DNA of 64,000 bases from Thermoplasmata archaeon (GTDB lineage: Archaea > Thermoplasmatota > Thermoplasmata > Lutacidiplasmatales > UBA184): the NCBI GenBank assembly GCA_027314165.1, contig DAHVCH010000009.1, forward strand, positions 32,681 through 96,680. The letters run 5' to 3'. How positions within the stretch are numbered: the first letter of the stretch is position 1; each line of letters begins with the position of its first letter. This document shows positions 56,001 through 63,632 of this stretch, one piece after another. Both the position numbers and the translations under genes were made by a program. The notes under the pieces were generated by a model. The model was not told the DNA's origin, made no database searches, and saw only the letters and a list, made by a program, of their open reading frames with translations.

Positions 56001-56243
56001 CAGGGCCCCGGGTCCGAAGAGCTGAGAACGGCCGCTCCGGCGCTGACCCAGGGGGGGATCTCCCGGGCGCTGGGTCTGCCACAGGCCCGGTTCGCGAAGA
56101 CCCTTTCCCGCCTTCAGGAGCGCGGCCTGGTCGTCGCCGAGGTCCGACCCATCGAAGGTCACGGTCGGAGGCTCAAGGCCTACCGAGCCACGCCTGCGGG
56201 GCTTTCCATCGTCGCGGAAGGCTCGCGCACGGCCTCCGGATGA
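53013..56243 (+). CDS. STAND/AAA_16-type NTPase with TPR repeats and a C-terminal winged-helix domain
   Basis: ALVLLLGPSGIGKSHLLAEG (Walker A), APQLLILDDLQWADLASLQGARFLCRNA (Walker B), TPR region, and C-terminal AQKILEHLARHQGPGSEELRTAAPALTQGGISRALGLPQARFAKTLSRLQERGLVVAEVRPIEGHGRRLKAYRATPAG. Confidence 0.88.
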   Translation: MAPRATSAGKADQRGGRAPSLALGRHAELKFLSDTFAQAKDGLGALVLLLGPSGIGKSHLLAEGARIASELGFEVHRGYAIEGWTAPFFLLEQLLPGSDRATGPGPSGTGETGRSEAREGAPDPSGGPEVPRSASLMAMAAAAVPFDEEDPTGTHGSAGSETNPDLEPEGPSSLRDALPIGLTLSRRGPPAVPEATALLSYLRRLESGSRRAPQLLILDDLQWADLASLQGARFLCRNARHLPVVVLAAARYEGPGSTGAEERWLGIEDLIDEAKRSDSRSVLRLASLPSRAAFRFTEAVLGGPVATPAESRPFKLLLERSGGNPLLLSEMLREMQREGFARRERGRWTLIVPPGWGGAVAAGPRATDRVPPALARVLLSRLVGLPPTVREALRTAALLGSRFDPSEVAGALSRPTSEVESDLSHLSGEGGLLVRLGGSGSGSGFAFAHALLWQTVVEEMPAPERAEGARRLAGWLTKQRPGDAPLLARLWKEAGVAEEALRWTRQAMELALTMQDAEALERWNNAWVEVDTAQGVPATSSVAERFALVQRMVRSIGVHPVVRRLLARLLEEAAHGPLRWEIAERLAWMDVVRAPKEGRAELERLSRELGSVSKGPSPEVSQALRGRLALTWTNLLIREGNVPKALEKAQEAQRLLEGTSERWELGRASYCAGWCLAFQERQREAQQDLARALEVARELDDARLLGLALELQGMLASLRGAVQESRAVTLEALEQYRRSGSVNNIVITLGNVANVEADLGEMDLAWGRSEEMLALARRFDLKRGIALAAQRQGDILALARRPGEARDRFSQALEIYLELGDRESTPPLQLRLARAEAETGAAENALRRIAEVERGLHGSLSPSERYLAGWARSLAKAVKEPATAVQASFEETREEAHAARNPFAEAEVVWAQSEWAERTGAPAGAVRALRAAAEQLWRSSGVDPRRREAARRWNGPAPVVRGAVIPPPHGGSTPSGARAQSKAPLAQKILEHLARHQGPGSEELRTAAPALTQGGISRALGLPQARFAKTLSRLQERGLVVAEVRPIEGHGRRLKAYRATPAGLSIVAEGSRTASG

Positions 56244-56349
56244 GGCTCCCGGGGAGATGGGCACGGGGGTCCTGAGACCCTCGAGACCGCATCGCTCCGA
56301 CATACATGCGGGACCTCCTCAAGAGGGGGGTCCACCCCTACCTCAGCCC

Positions 56350-59300
56350 ATGAGCGCTCCCGTGCAGGAACCCCCTGCGCCCCCGACGGCGACACTTGAC
56401 GACGGGCTCCCCTCTCCCACGTGGTCCCGGAAGGCCCTCGCGTGCTCCGCTCCGGAACCGGAGCTCGAGCCCGCGGCCTCCCCCGGTGCCCCTCCCGCAC
56501 CCGATGGGTCCGAAGGGTACGAGACCCTCGACGCCCCTTCCGGCGGTCCGTCCGAGGAGACCGAAGGGCGCGGAAGCGAAGTGCGGCGCGCGAAGGCGCA
56601 CCGGACCGCACGGCGGGCCGTCCCCGCGGTCCTGGGCCTCCTGCTCCTGTTCTCGCTCCTCGGAGCGGCCGGGTTGGGGTCCTTCGCCTCCTCGCTGCCT
56701 GGAGACTCGCACGTTCTTGGCGGAGGCTCCCTCCCGCTCCTCCCCGGCTCGCCCGCCCCCTCGGGCCCCGGGGGCCCTTCCTCCCCTTCGCCCTCCCCCT
56801 CTCCCGCTCCCGGGACGACCCCGGTGAGCTCCCATGCGGCAGCGGTGGCCGGTTGCCCTAATTCGAACTTCTACAACGCGCCTACGACCCTGACGCTTCA
56901 GGCGGTGGTGGACTGCGCGCTGGCCGCCGGGTTCACCGGGCCGGTCGCGGTCACCTTCGTTTCGATGGCCTACCAGGAGAGCGGGTTCAACCCCGCCGCC
57001 ATCGAGCCGGGCCCCCACGCGGAAGGGGTCCTCCAGGAGGGCACCGGTGGTCAGACCCCGCCCCAGGGTGGGCCGTTCCCTCTCTCAGACTACTCCCCCT
57101 CCTCCTGCCCTGCGTGGTCCGGCAGTTCGTCGGACTGGGGCGGGATCTACTTCGACCCCACCTGCGCGTTCCAATGGGCGATCGCCTACTACCAGGTGAA
57201 CGGCTACAACTTCTGGGGCAGCTACCTCTCGGGCGCCTACTGCACCTGGGCCCCCGCGGGCTTCGCCGGCACGGGGCCCGTCGCTTGCAGCGGCCTCAAC
57301 CAGAACCAGGCCGGCCTACCCTGGAGCTCGGTATGCCCCAACGGCTCCTGCGGCGCGGGGACGAGCGCCTCGGGCTACAACGGTGGCGCGGCCGCCGCTT
57401 ACGCCACCCAGTACATGGGTGTCGTGGGCTCCGACGGCTACTACTGGGTGAGCTCCTCCGGCGATGCCTGGTTCCCGCAGGGGACCTCCACCCCCGCGGT
57501 GGTGGCCCAGTACGGGAGCATCGGGGAGGACTGCACCCACTTCGCCTCGCTCGCGCTGGAGGCCGGCGGGCTCTCGATCCCCACGGTCGTCCCTCCCGCG
57601 TACGGGAACCCGAGCGTGACGGGCCTGAGGACCTACCTCCTCTCGAACAACCTGGCGACGGACGCGACGGGCACCTCGCTCCCCTCGTGGCTCGTTCCCG
57701 GTGACCTGATCCTCTACCAGTGGGCCGGGACGGGGACCTGGGACCACACGGCGGTCTACCTGGGGAACGGGCTCGTCGCGGAGCACTCCTACGGGAACGG
57801 CGCCGGAAGCGTGGTCACCACTCCGCAGGCCTGGGACAACCCCGGCGGAGGAGCGGTGCTCTTCGACTTCATCCACATCACCGGAAACTCCGGCGGCGGC
57901 GGAGCTCCCGCGCCTCCCTGCCCGAACCTCGCCGGGGCCGGAGGTACGAGCGCGATCGCTCCGGCGCTCGCCTCGGCCTTCCGCCCGTCCCTCTCGTCCC
58001 TCTCGGGATCCGGCTACTGGTTGGTCGGGGCCGACGGCGGGGTCTTCTCCTACGGGAACGCGGGCTTCTACGGCAGCGCCTCGAGCCTGACGCTGGGCGG
58101 ATGCATCGTCGGCATGGCCGCCACTCCGGACGGGCATGGGTACTGGCTCGTCGGAAGCGACGGTGGGGTCCTCAGCTACGGGGACGCGGGCTTCTTCGGC
58201 TCGATGGGAGGCAGGTCCCTCAACGCCCCGGTGGTGGGGATCGCTCCGACGCCCAACGGCCAGGGGTATTGGCTCGTGGCCGCGGACGGCGGAGTGTTCA
58301 GCTTCGGCAACGCCGGGTTCTTCGGGTCCATGGGCGGCAAGACGCTCAACGCCCCCGTGGTCGGGATGGCCGCCACCCCCAACGGCCAGGGGTACTGGCT
58401 GGTCGCGGCGGACGGGGGCGTGTTCGCCTTCGGCAACGCGGGCTTCTTCGGCTCGATGGGGGGCAAGTCCCTCAACGCCCCGGTGGTCGGGATCGCTCCG
58501 ACGCCCAACGGCCAGGGGTACTGGCTCGCCGCGTCGGACGGTGGGGTGTTCTCCTTCGGCAGCGCGCAGTTCTACGGGTCGATGGGAGGAAAGACGCTGA
58601 ACGCCCCGGTGCAGGGGATCACCGCGGCGCCTGACGGTCAGGGCTACTGGCTGGTGGCCAAGGACGGCGGGGTGTTCTCCTTCGGGAGCGCGGCCTTCCT
58701 GGGCTCGATGGGGGGCCAGAGCCTGAACGCCGGGATGGTGGGCATGGCCGTCGTGCCGCCCCCGCCCGCGTGGTCGCTATCGGTCGCGGCCACCCCCCCT
58801 AGCGGATACGCCCCGCTGGCGGTGGCATTCACGGCCCAGGTGTCCGGCGGTTCCGGGAGCTACCAGTACCTCTGGGACCTCGGGAACGGTGCGACGAGCT
58901 CGCAGACGAACCCCTCCGCCACGTATTCCGCCGGTGTCTACACGGTCACCCTCACCGTCACCAGCACGCTGACGGGGCTCTCCAAGAAGGCCACGGTGCA
59001 GGTCGACTCGATCGCGACGAGCGGCTACTGGATGGTCGGGGCCGACGGAGGCGTCTTCAGCTTCGGCAACGCGAGCTTCGCGGGCTCTGCGGCAGGGACC
59101 TCTCTGAACGCTCCTATCGTGGGAATGGCCGTCGCTCCCCACGGGAGCGGCTACTGGCTCGTGGGGAGCGACGGGGGCGTCTTCAGCTTCGGCAGCGCGG
59201 GATTCTTCGGGTCGATGGGCGGCAAGACGCTCAACGCCCCGGTCGTGGGGATCGCCGCCACCCCCAACGGCCAGGGGTACTGGCTCGCGGCCGCGGACGG

Positions 59301-59778
59301 GGGCATCTTCTCCTTCGGGAACGCCCCCTATCTGGGCTCACTCCCCGGGGACGGCGTGAGCGTGCACGACATCGTCGGGATCGTGGCGACCCCTTCGGGA
59401 GGCGGGTACTGGCTCGTGGGCGCGGACGGAGGCGTTTTCGCCTTCGGCAACGCCCCGTACCTGGGCTCGCTCCCGGGGAGCCACGTCAGCGTGTCGGACG
59501 TCGTGGCGATGGCGACCACGCCGAGCGGCCAGGGGTACTGGCTCGTCGGAGCCGACGGGAGCGTCTGGACGTTCGGCGGCGCCACCAACTTCGGCAGCAT
59601 GGCGGGCCACACGCTGAACAAGCCGATCGTGGGGCTCGCGGTGGTTCCCGGGGGCACCGGCTACGAGCTGTTCGGAGCGGACGGCGGGGTGTTCACCTTC
59701 GGCTCCGCGGTCTTCTACGGAGGGCTGGCGGGCACGACCCTGAACGCGCCCATCGTCGGGGGCGCGGCGGTGCCCTAG
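56350..59778 (+). CDS. Type II membrane-anchored surface protein: lysozyme-like region, amidase-like (Cys/His) domain, 12 propeller-like repeats interrupted by a PKD domain
   Basis: TM AVPAVLGLLLLFSLLGAAGLGSF; FVSMAYQESGFNPAAIEPGPHAEGVLQEGTGG (Glu codon 56977-56979); SIGEDCTHFASLALEAGGL (Cys 57532-57534) and PGDLILYQWAGTGTWDHTAVYLGNGLVAEHS (His 57745-57747); repeats GYWLVAADGGVFSFGNAGFFGSMGGKTLNAPVVGMAATPNGQ x12. Confidence 0.87.
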   Translation: MSAPVQEPPAPPTATLDDGLPSPTWSRKALACSAPEPELEPAASPGAPPAPDGSEGYETLDAPSGGPSEETEGRGSEVRRAKAHRTARRAVPAVLGLLLLFSLLGAAGLGSFASSLPGDSHVLGGGSLPLLPGSPAPSGPGGPSSPSPSPSPAPGTTPVSSHAAAVAGCPNSNFYNAPTTLTLQAVVDCALAAGFTGPVAVTFVSMAYQESGFNPAAIEPGPHAEGVLQEGTGGQTPPQGGPFPLSDYSPSSCPAWSGSSSDWGGIYFDPTCAFQWAIAYYQVNGYNFWGSYLSGAYCTWAPAGFAGTGPVACSGLNQNQAGLPWSSVCPNGSCGAGTSASGYNGGAAAAYATQYMGVVGSDGYYWVSSSGDAWFPQGTSTPAVVAQYGSIGEDCTHFASLALEAGGLSIPTVVPPAYGNPSVTGLRTYLLSNNLATDATGTSLPSWLVPGDLILYQWAGTGTWDHTAVYLGNGLVAEHSYGNGAGSVVTTPQAWDNPGGGAVLFDFIHITGNSGGGGAPAPPCPNLAGAGGTSAIAPALASAFRPSLSSLSGSGYWLVGADGGVFSYGNAGFYGSASSLTLGGCIVGMAATPDGHGYWLVGSDGGVLSYGDAGFFGSMGGRSLNAPVVGIAPTPNGQGYWLVAADGGVFSFGNAGFFGSMGGKTLNAPVVGMAATPNGQGYWLVAADGGVFAFGNAGFFGSMGGKSLNAPVVGIAPTPNGQGYWLAASDGGVFSFGSAQFYGSMGGKTLNAPVQGITAAPDGQGYWLVAKDGGVFSFGSAAFLGSMGGQSLNAGMVGMAVVPPPPAWSLSVAATPPSGYAPLAVAFTAQVSGGSGSYQYLWDLGNGATSSQTNPSATYSAGVYTVTLTVTSTLTGLSKKATVQVDSIATSGYWMVGADGGVFSFGNASFAGSAAGTSLNAPIVGMAVAPHGSGYWLVGSDGGVFSFGSAGFFGSMGGKTLNAPVVGIAATPNGQGYWLAAADGGIFSFGNAPYLGSLPGDGVSVHDIVGIVATPSGGGYWLVGADGGVFAFGNAPYLGSLPGSHVSVSDVVAMATTPSGQGYWLVGADGSVWTFGGATNFGSMAGHTLNKPIVGLAVVPGGTGYELFGADGGVFTFGSAVFYGGLAGTTLNAPIVGGAAVP
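58009..58745 (+). repeat. First block of six ~42-aa (~126-bp) GYWLV...DGGVFSFG repeats
   Basis: Near-identical DNA blocks such as aacggccaggggtactggct...gcggacgg...gtgttc. Confidence 0.9.
59026..59775 (+). repeat. Second block of six ~42-aa GYWLV...DGGVFSFG repeats after the PKD insertion
   Basis: SGYWMVGADGGVFSFGNASFAGS... through TGYELFGADGGVFTFGSAVFYGGLAGTTLNAPIVGGAAVP. Confidence 0.9.
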
Positions 59779-59913
59779 CGGCCCCGCTCGGCGCGGGCGG
59801 GAGCGAGGGACCCCCTTCGGTCCCCCGTCCTCGCCCGCGCGCCGGATTCCGTCACTCCCCTCGAGGACGGTGGGGACGGAACGTTCTTCAGGGAACGGGG
59901 GCGTAGTACTTTC

Positions 59914-60624
59914 GTGCCCCTCGTCCTCGCCTGGCAGAACCTCTGGTACGTGGCCCTGCCGTTCTTCATCTCGATCTCGGCGGCCACGATCTTCACCGTC
60001 ATGCTCTGGCGGGTCGCCTGGAAGAGCGGTCTTCCCCATAGACGGGAACCCTGCGCGACCTGCGTCTTCGAGAAGGACCTGGTCCGGAGCGGGACGTGCC
60101 GCAAGGTCTGCGCGGTGAACGTGATCCCGACGCTCCCGCTCATGCTCTTCCTTTTCACCTGCTCCTTCGCGCTGTTCTTCCTCCTGTTCCCGGAGATCGT
60201 GCTGACCTACCTCTTCCCGGGGGGGATGGACCCCATCTGGTCCAACGCCGTGATCACCGCGGTCGCCGCCTCGAACGGCGGGTCCGCCATCCTGCTCGTC
60301 GGCTTCTTCGTCCAGGACAAGGCCTGGCACCGGGAGCTGTTCTTCCGGATCGCGGCCGCCGGGACCACGACCGGGATCGTCGTGGGGCTCCTCTTCCCCG
60401 GCCCGGTCGCCGGGTTGGACATCGGAAGCTTCGCGTTCAACGCGACACCGTTCGGTCTCGTGGCGGTGATCCTGACCTCAGGTCTCGAGCACCGGGCACG
60501 GTGGGGGCGACCGGTGCTCGGCCTCCGCGCCCTCGGCGTCACCACACTGCCTCTCTTCCTGGTGGCCCTCGTCGCGTTGGCCCGGATCATGTTCATTCTG
60601 AACGCCGCCTACGGGATCGGGTAG
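59914..60624 (+). CDS. Polytopic membrane protein with a Cys-rich cytosolic/extracytosolic loop
   Basis: About six hydrophobic segments; loop CATCVFEKDLVRSGTCRKVC; family not recognised. Confidence 0.7.
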   Translation: MPLVLAWQNLWYVALPFFISISAATIFTVMLWRVAWKSGLPHRREPCATCVFEKDLVRSGTCRKVCAVNVIPTLPLMLFLFTCSFALFFLLFPEIVLTYLFPGGMDPIWSNAVITAVAASNGGSAILLVGFFVQDKAWHRELFFRIAAAGTTTGIVVGLLFPGPVAGLDIGSFAFNATPFGLVAVILTSGLEHRARWGRPVLGLRALGVTTLPLFLVALVALARIMFILNAAYGIG

Positions 60625-60919
60625 ACGGGCTCGCAGGTTCGCCGCCCTCGTCCGTGGGAGGATCGCGTCTCCACGGCCGCATCTTCGGGGGAGCGGGCTG
60701 GGGGCGTGGCGTCCTCGCAGGGTTGAGAGGCACGGGCAGCAACCACTCGCCGACGCCGTAGAGGATCACCGCGAGGAGGATCGCACCCAGGATCTCGGGC
60801 GTGTCCACGGTCCCCGTGGACCTCTGGAGCAGGTAGGTCAGCGCGGCCACGCCAAGCGTGACGAACGCAACGACGGTAACGACCCCGCGGAAGAGGCGGA
60901 CTTCCCTGTCGGTGTAGAT
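60593..60919 (-). CDS. Small two-TM membrane protein
   Basis: MIYTDREVRLFRGVVTVVAFVTLGVAALTYLLQRS...EILGAILLAVILYGVGEWLLPVPL; convergent overlap with the 59914-60624 gene. Confidence 0.6.
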   Translation of the reverse strand: MYTDREVRLFRGVVTVVAFVTLGVAALTYLLQRSTGTVDTPEILGAILLAVILYGVGEWLLPVPLNPARTPRPQPAPPKMRPWRRDPPTDEGGEPASPSTRSRRRRSE

Positions 60920-60988
60920 CATCCTCGAAGGAGCGCAGGGCACGATGGGCGGATGGAGCTTGCCCCGCGAGGCGTCCTCCCGCCGGGA

Positions 60989-62629
60989 CTACTTCCTCGG
61001 CTTCTTCTCACGCCCGGTGTGCCGGTCCTGGGTCATCCTCGCGGCGGACTGCACCTCTTCCAGGACCCTCTGCAGATCCTCCTCCGTCGATTGGGTCGTA
61101 GGGGGTTGCGCCGCGGGTCTCACCGCGATCAAGGACGGGTCGGGAACGACCGCACGTTCCGCGCTGGCGGTTGGACTGCCGCTCCCTGATGGCGGAAGGG
61201 GCTGAGCGGGATCCCGCGCAAGGACGGAGCGCATCGTCGCCAACTGGCGCTCCAGCTCGTCGATGTTCGGGTCCGGTTCGAAGTCCTCGGAGAAGATCTC
61301 GGGTGTGACCGGTGCCTCCGCCGGGCGGGGAGCTTCTGGAGGGGACGCGGGGGGTGCTGGGGTCGCAACCTCTGGACGTTCAGACTCGACCTCATGGAGG
61401 GCGGAGACCATGCCATCGAGTGCCCTGGTCATCTCCTCGAGTTGGCTCTCCGGAACGTTCATGGCCTGTTCGGCGGAGAGCGGTGCATTCGCGGCCGGGG
61501 AGACCTCGGCGGGCGCGTCGGCGGGACTGTCCTCCTCTGGAGATCGGCTCGCAGAAGCTCCGGTACCCAGCTCCGGCGCGGGTTCAGGCGTGTCCTGCGG
61601 AACAGGGGGGGTGCTCGCCTGGGGAGGGATGGCCAGGGTCACGCCACCCTCCTCCGGGGGCGAAGCGAGGAGCTCGACCGGCCGCGCGGCCCGCATTTCG
61701 TCCACCCGGGGCATGCCTTGGAGGTCTCGTTCCAGGTGGTCGACCTCGCCAATCGCCTCCTCGGGAACGGTGGACAGGCTGGTCGGTCCGGCGGCCTCTC
61801 GGGCAGGTGCCCCAGCTCCGGTCACGTCACCGAAAGGCGGGGATTGGCGGAGCACCTCTTCCAGGATCGACAGCGTGGTCTCCGGAGGCTTTCCATTGAC
61901 GAGGATGAGCGGGTGCGCTCCGTTCGTCCCTCCCCCGGCCGCCCCTGCGAGGTCCTCGAGGGCCCTCTTGAACTGCGGCTCGAGCTCCGGGACCGTGGAG
62001 GGGACAGGTTCGGTCTCCTCGAGGTAGTCGGCTGGAGGGGGCTCGCTCGGCAGGTACGGCGGCAAGAGAAGGGGCTCCCCGACGGGGCCCCCCGGCTGGG
62101 CGGTCGGGCTGGCTGGTGCACCGACCCCCAAGGCATCCAGATCGGCTAGGGTGTTAGCCACGTCTTCGGAGCGCGCAAGACGAACGGGACGCGGACGGGC
62201 CGGGGATAGGGGCGCTGCGGGGGAGGCCTCGATCGCGACCGCGGGGGCGGGGCGTGACGCAACGCCCGAAGGCCGCCGGGTGCGGTTCGGGAGCATCGGC
62301 AGCTCTTCCTCCACCTCGGGGATCGGGACCGGGGTCTCGTCTTCCCCCTCCTCGACCGGAATGGGGACGGGGTAGGGAAGGTACGACCGTCGGGCCATCC
62401 GAACGCCAGGGGCGGGGAGACCGAGTTGACGGGGAGCCATGTAGGGCCATATGAACAGCGAGCCCACCGTGATCATCGACATCCCGAGGAAGGCGTCGAA
62501 CATCGACGCGGGGCCAAAGTTGTGGAGGACGAACATGTTGAACAGTCCGACCGCCACAGCAATGCCTCCCAGCAGGAGGTTGATGGCGAGGTATCCGCGG
62601 TCGCGGATGTCTCGGGCTTCTTCGACCAC
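60989..62629 (-). CDS. Two-TM membrane protein with a long acidic/proline-rich cytosolic tail, 546 aa
   Basis: YLAINLLLGGIAVAVGLFNMFVLHNFG and AFLGMSMITVGSLFIWPYMA, followed by ~470 aa low-complexity Pro/Ala/Glu sequence with short conserved-looking helices (EDFEPDPNIDELERQLATMRSVLARDP). Confidence 0.65.
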   Translation of the reverse strand: MVEEARDIRDRGYLAINLLLGGIAVAVGLFNMFVLHNFGPASMFDAFLGMSMITVGSLFIWPYMAPRQLGLPAPGVRMARRSYLPYPVPIPVEEGEDETPVPIPEVEEELPMLPNRTRRPSGVASRPAPAVAIEASPAAPLSPARPRPVRLARSEDVANTLADLDALGVGAPASPTAQPGGPVGEPLLLPPYLPSEPPPADYLEETEPVPSTVPELEPQFKRALEDLAGAAGGGTNGAHPLILVNGKPPETTLSILEEVLRQSPPFGDVTGAGAPAREAAGPTSLSTVPEEAIGEVDHLERDLQGMPRVDEMRAARPVELLASPPEEGGVTLAIPPQASTPPVPQDTPEPAPELGTGASASRSPEEDSPADAPAEVSPAANAPLSAEQAMNVPESQLEEMTRALDGMVSALHEVESERPEVATPAPPASPPEAPRPAEAPVTPEIFSEDFEPDPNIDELERQLATMRSVLARDPAQPLPPSGSGSPTASAERAVVPDPSLIAVRPAAQPPTTQSTEEDLQRVLEEVQSAARMTQDRHTGREKKPRK

Positions 62630-62707
62630 GGTAAGTCCTGCGATTGCGGACTGTTCCCCTCTCTCCTGATGTAGACCTCAGCGCATAGCTTTTCGGGGAA
62701 GGTGTTG

Positions 62708-62735
62708 GCTCCCCCCGATTATGCTCGGGGGGAGC
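62708..62735. terminator. Hairpin GCTCCCCCCGA-TTATGC-TCGGGGGGAGC
   Basis: Perfect 11-bp stem with a 6-nt loop, 23 bp past the 3' end of the 62758-63507 minus-strand gene. Confidence 0.7.
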
Positions 62736-62757
62736 GGCGCTGGCCGATCACTGGTCC

Positions 62758-63507
62758 TTACGTCACTTGAACGTTGATAGGTGCAAGTCCGAGTGGACCA
62801 CCGGTGATGCTGCCGGACAAGATGAACGCGTAGCTCACGTAGAGGATCACTCCAGTTGGCTGCGTAACTCCGGAAAATCCACAAGAGATGACCGTACCGC
62901 TGGTCGTCCCCGCGAGGAGGTTTACAGTCTCAACCCCTGCAGTATTGGCCCCGTTGCAAACCGAATTCGGCGTCGCAGCCGTGGGGGAGTTGGCCGTACA
63001 CACCGATCCCGAGAGCGATGTCGGGGGTGTGGGCAGTCCCAAGGAGACGAATGCCACGGCACAGGTGATCGGCGCACCCGAAGCGTAGGTCCCTGCGGTC
63101 GAACTGATGGTGACCGTGCCCGCAGCGGTGGTCGCCGTTGACATGGCGAACTCCGTGACGTCGTACATGTTGACCGACACGAATGGAATGCCGACGAGCG
63201 TGGTCGTGATCTGGAGACCACCGGTCCCTGGAACCGCCCCGTTGCAGGGAGTAGCCGTCCCCTGGCAAACGTTCGAGACCACTCCCACTCCGTTCGCAGC
63301 AGCGTAGTTGGTGCCGTCCTGGAACTGGAAGTCCCCGTTTGTGGAGTTGATCTGGTTACTGGCGAGGTAGACTAGAATCACATCGGCCATTACGGCCCCG
63401 GAAACGCTCAGGACTGCGACACCCATGAGCAGTGAGAACCACCGAACTGGTCGGTGGCGTCCGTTACGTCCATCACGTCGCACCCTGTTTCTTGAGACAG
63501 TATTCAT
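62758..63507 (-). CDS. Secreted/pilin-like surface protein, 249 aa
   Basis: Basic N-terminus then WFSLLMGVAVLSVSGAVMADVILVYLASNQINSTNGDFQF; Thr/Ser/Gly-rich; tail YVSYAFILSGSITGGPLGLAPINVQVT. TATA-like gttatata near 63600. Confidence 0.65.
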   Translation of the reverse strand: MNTVSRNRVRRDGRNGRHRPVRWFSLLMGVAVLSVSGAVMADVILVYLASNQINSTNGDFQFQDGTNYAAANGVGVVSNVCQGTATPCNGAVPGTGGLQITTTLVGIPFVSVNMYDVTEFAMSTATTAAGTVTISSTAGTYASGAPITCAVAFVSLGLPTPPTSLSGSVCTANSPTAATPNSVCNGANTAGVETVNLLAGTTSGTVISCGFSGVTQPTGVILYVSYAFILSGSITGGPLGLAPINVQVT

Positions 63508-63632
63508 CCCAACACGCTCCCCCTTACGGGTTGCAGAGGAGAATTGCGACCAGGGTCTAATAAACGTGGCGGGACGCTTCTCGAAGCAATGCGCACAGTG
63601 TGGTTATATACGCATGGCAGCGCAGGTCGACC

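Noticed and set aside
58009-59775. Regular ~126-bp DNA repeats considered as a possible CRISPR-like array
   Set aside because: Repeats are in frame, have no unique spacers and encode a clear protein repeat.
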